Shown piece by piece: positions 40,101 through 64,000 of a DNA stretch of 64,000 nt. The notes under the pieces were generated by a model. It made no database searches. It worked only from the letters and a program-made list of their open reading frames with translations, and was not told the origin of the DNA. Made by a program: the position numbers and the translations under genes. Numbering within the stretch: position 1 is the first letter of the stretch; each line of letters opens with the position of its first letter. This stretch comes from Larimichthys crocea (Eukaryota; Chordata; Actinopteri; Sciaenidae), in the NCBI RefSeq assembly GCF_000972845.2, contig NC_040021.1, positions 10,878,908-10,942,907 of the forward strand, in the 5' to 3' direction.

Positions 40101-40517
40101 GACAGTAAAGTAAAATGGCTGGTGACGATACCTCCCCTACATCGATATTCATGCATAACAAAGACAAAAAAAACAAAAAACATGTTAAATTACATGTTTT
40201 CAACCTCACTCCAAAAAAATAAAAAAATCAATCCCCCAGGCACCTTCTGGCCTGATAAAACTGTATGACAGATGTAATGTGTAGAGCGAAACTGTCGTTT
40301 AGGTTGGAGATAAAGCCGAGGTCATGTGACACTCATCAGCCCATGTATCTCCATAAAAGACCATGCAGTTGATTGTGATGTCAGGGTTGGTATTAGTCCA
40401 TGATACATGAATCCACTGGAGGAAAAATCAGGGAATTAATTGCCAGAGACTAGGTTAAGGAGCCACTTAGCCCTGACCGGTGGAATGGCTATTGTCACGC
40501 CAAATGAAATCTGCAAA

Positions 40518-40561
<44 letters not shown>

Positions 40562-42920
40562 GGGGGGTCAACAGGTGCAAGTTTGATCTGAGGGGAGTGA
40601 GTGAGATGTGGAGGGCTGCAGCAGATGCAGTTGGAAAGTTTCACATCATTAGTTGCAGGTGCAGTACTCCCGAAATGTGCAAACACACTCACAAACAGGT
40701 CATCTAAACCTTGTTAATTATCATCCCTCTACATCAGTATACAGCATAAAACCACAGAGTTCAACTGTATTCTAGCTCTGGTTTGACTCATGCACAGTAA
40801 TGGGAGTGAATTAAACCATCAATCTGCCAGTTACACACAAATATATTTCCACATCTTCCTCCGTGTGTCTCAGATGTTTTCGGAGATGGATCTGTCGGAT
40901 GGGGAGTGGAGACACACTTATCAGTGTGTTGTCCTCGATAAGGCGGAGAAGATTTGTAAAGCTTGCAGTGTGTGTGTGTGTGTGTCTTTTGCACTTTCTT
41001 TCTTACTCTGACCTCTTCTCGGCCGAGCAAGTAGGAGGAAGAAAAGAGTGGCCTTGACAGAGCGAGAGGGAGGGGGGGATGTAAAATAAGAATCTGCAAA
41101 AGAAAGAGACCGTTGTTTTCTGGGTTGCTTATTTCGTCTTCTCCACCTCTCACTGTCATTTTGTCTTACTCCCTCTGTCAGACATACACTTCCTAAATTT
41201 CACCGGTGGTGTCCTTGGGCGTAAACAACTATAGAATCGGGAGTAGAGGTGAGTGTAAGCAGGAGAAATGTGAACTTAAGGCGCACTCTAAGAATAAAAA
41301 GCAACTTGGCAGCAGTTTACAGCTTGAACTGTGAACACTCTATGAATACATGATTTGTTATATGGCAGTATTATCAAGAAGTGCCCTAAATACATACATA
41401 CAGGACATTTTTATTACATTTCTTTGATTGTATCAGGCAGCAAACACTTTTGCAGCATGTTAAAGCCAATGCCCAAGTGACGAAGATGCAGTTCCTTAAT
41501 GGAAAATGTACAACATGGCACCAAAACGTTTGAGAACCAACTGTAGGAAAACAAAATCGAAAAAATTATACAAATATGGACTCGACTTGTAAGCAAATAT
41601 ACTGAGGTCCAAACACCTGATGCAACTGGAACCAAAAATAATACTGCACTGTTCTCAAAACTATTTTCAATAGATCATTTGGGGCCTTAAAAGGCACAGG
41701 CAGTGACTGTGCAGTCAAATCTCTAACCACACTTGCATTACACATTTCAATGCATAAATCAACCTCATGCGGCAGCCTTCATCAGACAACATAAAGACAG
41801 ACACGTCTGTGCTAAACACCACCTGGGTGTACGTATAAGATTGCTCAATGTCTGGAAACTCGTGCAGCTGCTGTCCGATGGGCAACTTGTGTATGTTAGG
41901 TCAGCGGCGGCAGCCTCAGTCGATAGGAATATGTCAATTTGCTGTAGAAACATCTGGAAACAACCACTGCATTATAAAAGACTTTCCTTCTATTATCCAC
42001 TGTGATGATATTAAAGCTTAAAGATGGGTACATTCAGGCTCTCGGGTTAACTTGCATCTAAAAGAGAAGTAGCAAAATAAATCACTTTATAGCCTCTACG
42101 TCTCTGTTCTTTATACAATAGTCATCATTTTTATGTAAATAGCTACTGTATACTGTTTGTGAGTGCTTATTGGGTGGCGTGCGTTTGAATCTTTTCAATA
42201 ATGAGTCATGCGATTGTCTTCCAACCAACACTGTATCGTCTCCTTGCACTCTCTGCCACGCTGCCTGCCTCGGTGCCCCCCACTCTGGCCTCCTGGGTGA
42301 CATGATAAGCACGGGCCTCATTAGTCTTTTTAATTGGTCCAGAACAGTTGTAGCGAGCCGGACTGTGGTCTGGCCACATGCCAGGATAAAGTAAACCAAC
42401 ACTGTACAGGCCGACCAACATATCACAGAGTGCAACATCGAGCCTAACGAAGACGGCTTTTGATTTACATTAAACCCAATGGGGAATTCATAGTATTCAG
42501 TGGGGGGCCTTTTTATCTCTAATTAACATTAGTTAGGTCATACCAAATTCGACTGATGGTGAAAGGAACTTGAAATGTTTCTCATGGACCTGATCTCTTA
42601 GATTTTTAAGAAAAACAACAAAAAAAATCACACAAGGAATCCGTTTCTAAACATATCTCCTCCCTTCACTTGACAGCTTGTTGGCCTTCTCAAGTGCCCA
42701 CAGAACGTAGACCAGTCTCCACAGCGCTAAATCAAAAGATATTTTTCTTCCCTAGATGAGTGCAAAACATCTAAATTTCACATTTAGCCTTCGAAAGTTA
42801 TCTGTTAAAGATAAATATTAGAATGTGTTTTTAATTTATTTCATTTATTGATATAATTTATCTACTTTTACTTGTTATATGCTTTTCTGGTACTGTGCAT
42901 GTGTGTCCACAAGCTTGCGC

Positions 42921-42951
<31 letters not shown>

Positions 42952-44570
42952 CACCGTGGCGTCTATAGCTTGTGGGGAATCCATCAAAGCTTATCATTAT
43001 AAGTAAACATGACAGAGTGGACAAAATGTCTTGTGCGCCGCCAGACCTGCTATCTAACCACAAGCCATATCTGTGATGATGGACTGATGTGGCGCTGGCT
43101 TGGACTAACCAGAGTCTGAGTGTGAGAGTGGGAGTGTATGCATGAGCGCACACACACAGACACACATACATACATACACGAGAACACACACATCAAAAGG
43201 CCTACACATGTAGACACTCAGACACAGTAAGCACACACTCGAGTTACCTTTAACATGGCCCTTATATCTTTTGCCTCTCAAAGGAATACTACCTTTAGAG
43301 TACATGAAAAGTTGACTTATCGCACAACCATAAATGCACAGGCACAGTCATAATTCATATGGGTATTTATAGCTGTTATTTATTAGCCAGTGTTTGCTTG
43401 GGTTCATAGTTTTACCTATGAGTTGAGCCGAGGCTGCGCTTTCTGTTCTGAAAAGTGATGGTTACTGTACAGGACAAGCCTCTTTTTATGGCAGATGAGA
43501 TCAGAGGAGAGTTAAGGAGTTGCTGAGGGAGATTTATTAGGAACATTAGCTAATAGTTCATGATCTGTACTCATCATCATGGTTTCCCTAAGTGTTAAGA
43601 TATAGCCCTCTGTTAGCGTGACCTGGGGTATGTCAAGTAAGGTTATTAAAAGCCAGGAAATTATTTGGGAAATGAACATATCTGTCCATAACATTCGATT
43701 TTTAGATCTTTTTTTTGTGTGTGCATTTGCCCAGGGTGAGGTTTCTTGCATGTGTGTGCTCTGAGGTCAGCCTGTGTGTTCCTCTACTTGTTACAACACC
43801 ACTGATAAGCAGGGCAAACAACCATGCACTGTTTGCTCCCCTACCATGGTCATGTGATCAAAAAACACTGATGAGAGCGTGTCTCTGTTTGAGTGGGTGA
43901 CATACTGCTTATGTCCATCTCTACTTCAGGTTTCCTACATCGTCTGCTCCTTCGCTGAGGTGTGGCTCCTGCGCCGTCTGGACATTTAACTTTAAGAACG
44001 AAAAAGCCGACGTTGATAACCTTTCCCCTGCCGTTCAGTTCCTGGGTCAAAGGTCATGGCTGCAGTGCTTCAGCTGACTTGGCAGATTGACAGTGGGTGT
44101 AGTGGCGCTGGATGGTATACAGTACAGAGTGTGTTTCAGGCCACGTCTCCATCACTTTCAATCCCCTCTCTGTCTTTGTTAACCGACTAGTGCAAGTGGC
44201 CAGTGTGTATGCAGAGTGTGTGTGTGTGTGGGTGTGTGTGTAGGGGGTCATTAACCTCATGGTAATCTAGAAGGTGGTCTTTCAGTCATTCTGGACTCTC
44301 CTAGACCACCAAGGGAGTGGTAAACGTGTCTCCATCACATCTAAACTATTACAGCTTGTGATGCATCATGTAAAAAAAACAAAAAAAACAATATTACAGA
44401 ACGAACCATATTAAACAACATTACATACAACATATCCAGCTATAGGAGTGGTGAGAGAGGAGAAACTGACTAAAAATAAAGCTTTTATTTTAAAAATCCT
44501 GTGTCAGTCACTTCATGACTTCGAAACTTTGATAACAGCGATTATCTCTTCTGTAAACTTGATTTTTTTT
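37190..44570. other. Gene-poor spacer with microsatellites
   Basis: No gene that I recognise. (GT)n tracts occur at about 40520-40559 and 42918-42948. A GC-rich block at 39480-39780 contains long open frames on both strands and a TGACGTCA palindrome; see findings. A block at 42170-42480 has enhancer-like word content. Confidence 0.45.
42170..42480. promoter_or_regulatory. Possible conserved non-coding element
   Basis: Balanced-composition block in AT-rich surroundings. It contains a GATA site (ATGATAAG near 42301) closely followed by homeodomain-type words (CATTAGT, TTTAATTGG). Several overlapping ORFs on both strands show no protein family, which favours regulatory over coding. Conservation cannot be tested here. 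Confidence 0.25.
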
Positions 44571-44579
44571 CTCTCCATT

Positions 44580-44940
44580 TGATTCTTTCACAAAGATATT
44601 CTGTGCATATTGACAGATGAATATATCTGTGTCTGTCTGGTAAATATGAAGCTAGGACCAGTAGCCAGTTAGCTTAGCTTAGCACAAAGACTGGCAACAG
44701 GGGGAAACAGCTAGCCTGACTGTCGAATGGTGAAAAAAAAAAAAGCTCACTGATTGTTATTTATCATTTAATTAATCAATAAACAAAAGTGTGGTTTATT
44801 ACTGTTACGTTTAGCTAGCTGACTGCCAACTGGCTGCTGCTGCTGCGTCATATTTACCGAATTTACATAATAGAGAGTCGTATTGTTCTCATTCTCATCT
44901 CCGCAAGAAAGTGAATATGATTATATCCAAAAATATCAAA
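44580..44940. mobile_element. MITE, second copy of the 'TTAGCACAAAGACTGG' family
   Basis: Contains GCTTAGCACAAAGACTGGCA, GGGGAAACAGCTAGCCTGAC and the inverse words farther right (GCTAGCTGACTGCCAACTGG, GCAAGAAAGTGAATATGA), as in the copy at 22770-23265. Boundaries are approximate. Confidence 0.6.
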
Positions 44941-46639
44941 TAATTCCTTTGAAATATATCAAGAATTAGTAATGTGTAAATTGGTGTCAAGGAAATATTT
45001 GCTAGCCGCTTTTGTTAATTCAGTCAAACTATATTGGCATAATATTTCATAATTTAATGTATATTGTGTTATGTCCGTGAGATTTCATTTAAATTTGCCA
45101 TTATTAAACAATGTTTTTCATCAAGTGTCATATCAGATGCGTCAACCATGTCTCATCCGCTCTTCAGCCTGAGCGGATCAAAAGTTTGTGTTTTAATTTT
45201 GTAACAAATGAGTCAATGAAACAAGAAAAGGTGAAACGAGCATAAAGATGAGAAAACAAGTGAATTATCTCGAGGCTTCCTTGTGAATTTGTAGACAATA
45301 GAAAGATCAACAGTTGAACAACTGAACAATAGAAAGATCCATTTTAGTTTCAGTGGAAAGAAAATGTGCTTTCTTCTTTGTGTCAAACTGAAATGAAAAG
45401 CTTATAAATCTGTCACAGTTATTGGATGTTGAGGTTTGTAAGTGGGACTCTTAATCCTGAACAGTTGCTGACATTAGCTCCGATAATAACAAAACAGTTT
45501 TTTGTCCTAATTGGTTTATTGCACAACAGTTTGTCAGCATTCTTACATCTTCCCATAAACACAGAGATAAATTAGATAGCACTGTGTGTTTGTGTGTGTT
45601 TTTGCAGGTTTGGTTCATTATAATGAAATACGACTCACGTATTCCCTATCAATTATCATTTGTGTGACATATCCTTTTTCAGTGTTTAGGTTTTGCAGCT
45701 TCTTGCTGCCACAGTGTACTTGAAGTTATCAGCGTTTCTAGTCTAAGCTACAAGTGTATGACGTCTGAGGAAAATGATTTTAAATCTCCAAGGCCTGTGC
45801 TGGGTCAGAGCTTTGTGACAGTTTAAAAAGACACAAGCAAGATAATATTGTGATTTGCACTGACTTAGCAGAAAGAGGCACACCTGGAGTAAAACGAGAA
45901 ACTAATTTAGTCACTGCTGTTGCCACTCTGACTCTTTAAATCCCAGCTTCCAACACCGGACATGGACGAAATGTGATAATCAAAAGCAAGTGATGACCAT
46001 ATGGATTCTTTTTTAAATATGTGGTACTATTAGCTGGCACATACAAGAACGTACATGTGTTTCATCTTTTCTTTTGTTCCTTCTCTGCTCATTATCTGCA
46101 ACATGTGTGTGTTTGTACTTGAATACCTCTTTGTAGCGGTAACATTAACACAAAAAAACAGACACTGTAATGGTACCAAGCTGTTTACAGGCCCTGACGG
46201 GACAGTATAGTAAAAACTCTAATATCTGAGGCCCGTAATGAGACTACTTGTATAATGCGCAGATCTTATATGGCAGAGAGACCAGGGGCACTATAGATTT
46301 GATGGACTTAGACTATTATTATAGTCCTGTCTGAGAGCCACATCTTGAAAACATTACTCAGGAAAAAGTCAGTTTACTAGTGCTCATCCTTGGCCTTTTT
46401 TTAGTACTTGAAATGATGTGAAACTGTCCTATACTCTGACTGCCTCAACGCGATTTCCTTTTCTGTCTTGTGTGTTTTCAAAGCTCCCGAGGAAGGAAGA
46501 GCAGAAAATCAAAGATGACGTGAATTTTAAAACTTGGAATGAAAAAAGAAATGATGCAAAAAGGGAAGAGAAGAGAGAACATTCAAAAATAAGGTGGAGA
46601 GCGACCATCAGGTGGCTGTCACATTATTTAGTCACATGA

Positions 46640-47000
46640 AGCTTCTGATGGTTTTGAAGGGGGCGGGACGATGATACCCAGAGACCACGGTGTCCCTGCC
46701 AACACAAACCCAATCAGTCCCCCAGAATCCTTTGCTCCAAGCAGGGTAGGGAGAGGAGGAGGGGGGTGGAGAGAGAGAGAGGGGTTGATGAGAGTCTGAA
46801 CAGGACGGAGGACGGACACACCGGCGCCATTGCGATCCCTAAGACAACTTATCTCCTCTCTCACAATGATAGCGCCTGTCAAAATAACTGCCAAGATACA
46901 TAGCCAGCCAGGAACTGGTTAACTCCTGCCTCGTCCAATCAGAGGGCCTGCAGCCGGGGGTCTCTGTCTTTCCCCACCTCAGACACCAACCTCTGGGACC
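46640..47000. promoter_or_regulatory. GC-rich block of unknown role, promoter- or enhancer-like
   Basis: A clear GC rise in AT-rich DNA with GGGGGCGGG near 46660, ACTTATCTCC (GATA site) near 46847 and a CCAATCAG box near 46936. No exon with protein-like content was found on either strand. It could be an upstream promoter of ncoa7 or an enhancer of gata4. Confidence 0.25.
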
Positions 47001-47650
47001 CAAGTTCCACAAACACACATTATCTGTGTCTCATAGCTCTCTATCTCAAACAGGTTCGCTTCAGCTAAGCTTTAATGGAAGGAGTGATAGAGAACTGTTA
47101 CTGTATCATATATTTACATCAGACTTACATTTAATGTTACAAAATCTGCAGTGAGTTTTGGATTTATGTGTATCAATAAATTCTACCAAAGTGTTACTCC
47201 CTCACCAACAAATGTTATTCTTTTCTTTAACTTATATACAAATAAACAATTGTAGAAATAGAAATAAAATCATGTAAGTTAAAGGTTTCTTTACTGTTTC
47301 AATGTGCAATATTTTTGGACTGTTTTATATGCCTAACACAACAGGCCCACATCAGTTTCTTCTCTGGTATTATTTCTTGTGAAATATCGCCACCTGGCGT
47401 TATAGTAGGTAAGTAGGTCAGGACGCGGTCAGGAGGTGACAAAGTCAAGTGTACTGTCTATTTCACACTTTGAGTCCAAACGTGGGGACGTCGGGACCAA
47501 TCCAAGAGGTCACATGATTGCTTTGAGGACATTTAAATGCTACTACATGCTCTCTCCAGGCGTATATAAACTGCAGCAGACCCTAAAAGCATTATTAAAA
47601 TTAACCTGTTAATAGTACAGATTGCTGAGAAAGCCAAAAAAAATGTAAAC

Positions 47651-47762
47651 CTTTGCACTATTACAATCTGTGGTACTTAATTTAAACTCAAACAGTTAGC
47701 AGAGGCAATACAAAAACACAAGAGTGGAATTTTAAAGGCACAATTATTATTATTATTATAAA

Positions 47763-47801
<39 letters not shown>

Positions 47802-48232
47802 CAGTAGTTGTCGTAGTATCACAGATTTTTTAAATCCCTATTTGTAGTTCTAGTTCTTATTAAATCCATATGTATCTTATACATTAATTTAAATGTATGT
47901 ATAATGTATGTTTACTGTGTTGTAAGTTCATTTAAATGTATGTTTATTGCATGTTTACTTGCTGCTACTAAATGCTACATTGTAATTCTGCAGTTCAATT
48001 CCTAAACGAGGTACATATTTATTTTTTGTTATTTATATGAGGAAGAGAGCCTTTGCACTATTACAATCTGTGGTACTTAATTTAAACAGTTAGCAGAGGC
48101 AATACAAAAGGCAAAATTATTATTATTATTATTAGAATTAGAATAAGTAGAACAACTACTACTATTAGAATTAGTAGTAGTTGTTGTAGTATCACAGATT
48201 TTTAAAATCCCTATTTGTAGTTCTAGTTCTTA
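47651..48232 (+). repeat. Diverged direct duplication with trinucleotide repeats
   Basis: The block at 47651-47860 (CTTTGCACTATTACAATCTG ... CTATTTGTAGTTCTAGTTCT) is repeated in the same order at 48051-48232, 400 bases later. Both copies carry ATT and AGT triplet runs in the middle; copy 1 has an (AGT)12 array at 47764-47800 where copy 2 has a degenerate version. Confidence 0.9.
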
Positions 48233-48413
48233 TTTCTATCTATAATTATTTCTATTTCTACTTATTATAAAGTTTTCATTTTGTAAAGATCTTAGCACAT
48301 ATTTATATATGGAAGAGAGTCATATGACCAAGAGGGTCAAACTGTAGCGTTTTAATATTTAACCAATCTGTTGCTGAGTCAGGTTTGTTGTGCTAGAAAG
48401 AGGAAAAAGTGAG

Positions 48414-48485
48414 TTCCCTGACCGGGAATCGAACCCGGGCCGCGGCGGTGAGAGCGCCGAATCCTAACCACTAGACCACCAGGGA
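48414..48485 (-). tRNA. tRNA-Glu (anticodon CTC)
   Basis: A 72-nt gene reading TCCCTGGTGGTCTAGTGGTT... on the minus strand. The acceptor stem pairs TCCCTGG with the CAGGGAA end. The anticodon CTC is at 48452-48450. The A box (TGGTCTAGTGG) and B box (GGTTCGATTCC) are intact. It is the standard vertebrate tRNA-Glu sequence, with no intron. A T5 pol III terminator follows on the minus strand (48408-48404). Confidence 0.98.
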
Positions 48486-48639
48486 AGCGCTGCGAGCACA
48501 CGGTGCTAATGCATATTTCACTATTCACTGTCTGTAGTCACATTGTTTATTTTTTTGAACTACTAAACTACTTTTAGTACAATACCGACCAACACTCAAA
48601 TCTTAAACCTAACTAACCCTAGCTGACTTAAGCTCACCT

Positions 48640-48970
48640 GGAGATTAGCTACCTGACAGTAAAACCTGGCGGTGAGCTGGTTTGTGTCCCTACCCCGCAC
48701 GTGACAGCAGAGGGCGTCATGTCGATAAAAAGAAGGCTTCATTTTGATTTTTTACATTAGCGGCTCGAGGATGCACGCAAGGTATGTGAGCAAATTTCAG
48801 CTACCTGTTTTTGAGTCACATCTAGCTGTTAGTGGGATTCATGTCTGGGCGTGAAGGTTTACCGCAGGCAGCCGCGGGCCTGAGCGCACGGACGGGGGAC
48901 ACCTTATTTAAAGTAGCGGTGGCGGAGCAGACTGTCCTTTACCATCTGCACCAGGTTGCTATTGTCCTGT
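48640..48970 (+). promoter_or_regulatory. Probable ncoa7 promoter and untranslated first exon
   Basis: A CpG-richer stretch about 1 kb upstream of the ncoa7 ATG. It has an E-box CACGTGA at 48698-48704 and a good donor (GCAAG|GTATGTG, exon end 48781). The coding exon has an acceptor at 49688-49689 (TTCTGCAG|GACAAG), consistent with splicing from an untranslated first exon. The transcription start is not determined, and a second GC-rich part at 48850-48930 may also contribute. Confidence 0.45.
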
Positions 48971-49845
48971 AAACAAAGTGGGGCTAAGCTAGTGCGGTTA
49001 GCATCAGCTGAAAGACTGGACCTTGTTCATCGTGCCCGTGTTTGCTCAGAGCTGCAGGTTTTTGACATTGGCACCACTCGATGCGTGTGTTTTTGTTTGT
49101 GCTGCACCTTTTTTTTAAGAGAAGAAGCTGCTCAATGCTTCGGTTCATGGAGCAAATCCCAAAGCACGCTGCAACACACAGAAAAACATAGCTAGGTGGG
49201 GTAAGGTTGCTTCAAATTTAGCCTTTTAAATCTGCTAAATTTCCTGTGTTATATAATACTCTAATGGATGAACCACAGCTGTCTGATTTCCTGTTGTTTT
49301 AAGGTGTGCTTGTCATGCATTGTTTCGTTTTTGCCTCAAATCCTGCTTAGCTGTTAGTGTAGCCACAATGATCTGAATGTGAACTGTGTTCCCTAAAACT
49401 AATAATAGACAGAAGCATGATCACATAATAAAACACACATGCACCGTGGCATCATTACGCAGGAGAGGGGATGCATTTTCCATCCTGTTGGTCAACCATT
49501 GTCAGCTTGAGTGGCCTGACATGCTTATTATAGGATGCTTTCATCGCCCTCCACTTAGGCTGATGAGGCTCCACCATCAGTTATTGGGCTTTTGCTTTCC
49601 AGTGAGTGTTGTTGAGTGAGGAGTCACCCAGTTGAAGCCTTGCTAATCCTTCCTCCTCCTCCTCCTTTGCTTATTATTTCCTTCTGCAGGACAAGAAAGA
49701 AAGTGTGAGAGCACAGTGTAAGAGGTGATCATCTTCTTCTTCTTCTTCAAAAGAAAGTTGTGTCTGCTGGATTGGACACACTGAGTGGGGTGTGGTGTTT
49801 GTATGGCCGCGTTTGACTGCATGCAGATTTAGGACCCTGGCCCTG

Positions 49846-62544
<12,699 letters not shown>

Positions 62545-64000
62545 CCTCACTTTGCTCCAGCTACTTTGACATTCCCTTTTCGCTCCAAACCTTCAAACAC
62601 CCCCCTCTGCCCTCCAAGTCTATTACGCACCACTTGGAGGCAAATCTAACTACCCTACACTAAATGTTCTGAGAGCGGAGGCAGAAAGCAGCCTGTGCAG
62701 TTGTTACTGACAACAGAACGTGTGTTTTTTAGGTGGGTATGACATGCAGGTAGTAGTCATCCTTCCTTTTTTTAAGGTGGAAGTTTGAGCCCTCAGTTCA
62801 TTGGTTTGTCTTTGACATCCGGCAACGCCTCCGGCTTTCCCAGCATGCAGACTGCCATACCACCATAAGCTTATGAGGAGAGAGCGAGGACGAGGAAGGA
62901 TGCTGATGTTACTGTCGAGGTTAATCCTAAAAAGAGCTGATTTTTAAGCGTGTATGAAAGAAAGTGTCCCATAATGCTGTAGGTTTAATTTGTGCAGAAA
63001 TTATGGTTGATGTGATTTGTATGTTTTGGGTATGTAGAGGATTAAGAACTGAAGAGGTTTAGAATTATCTATCTTCTTTTTTTTTAATGATGCAATGCAT
63101 TTCAAGCGTGAAGGAAATTACCAGGGAAATTAACGTTCACTGCGAGGAATATTTCTAATTGTTTACAGTGGAAGTGTTGTACTTCCCCCCCGAGGTCCAT
63201 ATTGTTCTCTTATTTTGAGTTTTAGATGAGCTGAGTGAGAATGTTTCATTGCATTTCCTCATAACTACATATGATGTTTTCATGTCCCTGTACAATCCAA
63301 AACGAGCAGTAAAACCAGGAAACGTTTGCAGTGACCAAATATGTTTTATTTTAATTTCATATTTGGTGTGAGCTCCTCGTCTTTTATAAAAATATTTTAG
63401 ATTTCTTTATTTTTACATTTTATTTTTACATCACTTTTTTTTATCAGTAATGCTCAGTCGATGTGTTTTTTTTAATTATTGTACTTTTTTATAGAAATGT
63501 TGTGTTTAAATATTTCTGCTTCCTGATCAGACCCAACAAGCACTAGAAATGACATCAGTATTGAATTCACATGGCACGTCAACTCATTTTCAATCTTCTT
63601 TTTTTTTAAATTTTCATTTGTGGTTGTTCAGAGAGACACAGCCACAAAAAGTTTAACATGATCTCACTTTGCACTACAGGATTAATTGACGGTTAACGCT
63701 GTGTCGTGGCTCCACGTAATTAACCATTTCTTCAGTGTAAAATTGTTACTGACTGTTGTTAAATCACCACTACAGGTGGGAAGCCCCCTGTCTGACCGCA
63801 GGTCAGCTTCTGTTTCACTTTAAATGGGTGGAAAAAGGGATTTTCTGTTTTTGCACTCTGGTATGCCACTAACTAAAATTTCAGATCTACTAACAAGGAA
63901 AATAAATGATATCCTGTGTATGTGACACAGGCTTGTAGTGCATGAACATGCGGCACCACAAACGTCTGACACCACTGTTATGATACCCGCCATACTATCC
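62545..64000 (+). other. ncoa7 3' UTR and downstream DNA
   Basis: No further gene. An AATAAA hexamer at 63901-63906 is a plausible polyadenylation signal and gives a 3' UTR of roughly 1.4 kb. Poly-T runs and AT-rich stretches are common, as expected of a UTR. Confidence 0.5.

Overview
The window is vertebrate nuclear DNA, almost certainly from a spiny-rayed teleost fish. The genes have vertebrate intron-exon structure with GT/AG sites, the proteins are fish-like orthologues of known vertebrate genes, and the spacers carry fish-type mobile elements (hAT, piggyBac-like and Tc1 relics, a tRNA-derived SINE, several MITE families) plus long (TG)n/(CA)n arrays. Species cannot be named from the sequence alone. 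I rebuilt five protein-coding genes exon by exon; in each the splice phases join and the coding length is a multiple of three.

Layout. 1-1850: AT-rich DNA with one CpG-rich, NRF1-containing patch. 1859-2486: piggyBac-like MITE with an internal hairpin. 4635-7008 (-): ctsb, cathepsin B, 330 aa. 8931-15654 (-): fdft1, squalene synthase, 419 aa, with a BED-finger hAT relic in an intron, a GC-rich intronic candidate alternative first exon, and an SRE/NF-Y promoter at 15.8-15.9 kb. 16.1-16.8 kb: 31-bp minisatellite. 21676-24557 (+): a three-exon, 434-aa gene with no name I recognise. It carries an H-S-E ... P-C ... C zinc signature in a context resembling the cytidine-deaminase (AID/APOBEC-like) fold, and is the best candidate for an undescribed system. 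27035-33476 (-): gata4, 387 aa. 33.5-48.4 kb: gene-poor spacer with microsatellites, MITEs and possible enhancers. 48414-48485 (-): tRNA-Glu(CTC). 49846-62544 (+): ncoa7 (LysM, GRAM-like middle region, TLDc), 810 aa, with two Tc1 relics in intron 1. The rest is its 3' UTR.

The genes do not form an operon. ctsb is a lysosomal protease; fdft1 is the committed ER enzyme of sterol synthesis and has the sterol-responsive promoter elements expected; gata4 is a cardiac/endodermal transcription factor whose first intron holds an inverted pair of GATA sites suggesting possible autoregulation; ncoa7 is a TLDc protein linked to V-ATPase and oxidative stress. The ctsb-fdft1-gata4 order matches human 8p23.1, but I found no NEIL2 between fdft1 and gata4: the deaminase-like gene lies there. 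ncoa7 (human 6q22) is fused to this block, a rearrangement relative to human. Functional claims for the deaminase-like gene are inference from motif and predicted fold only.
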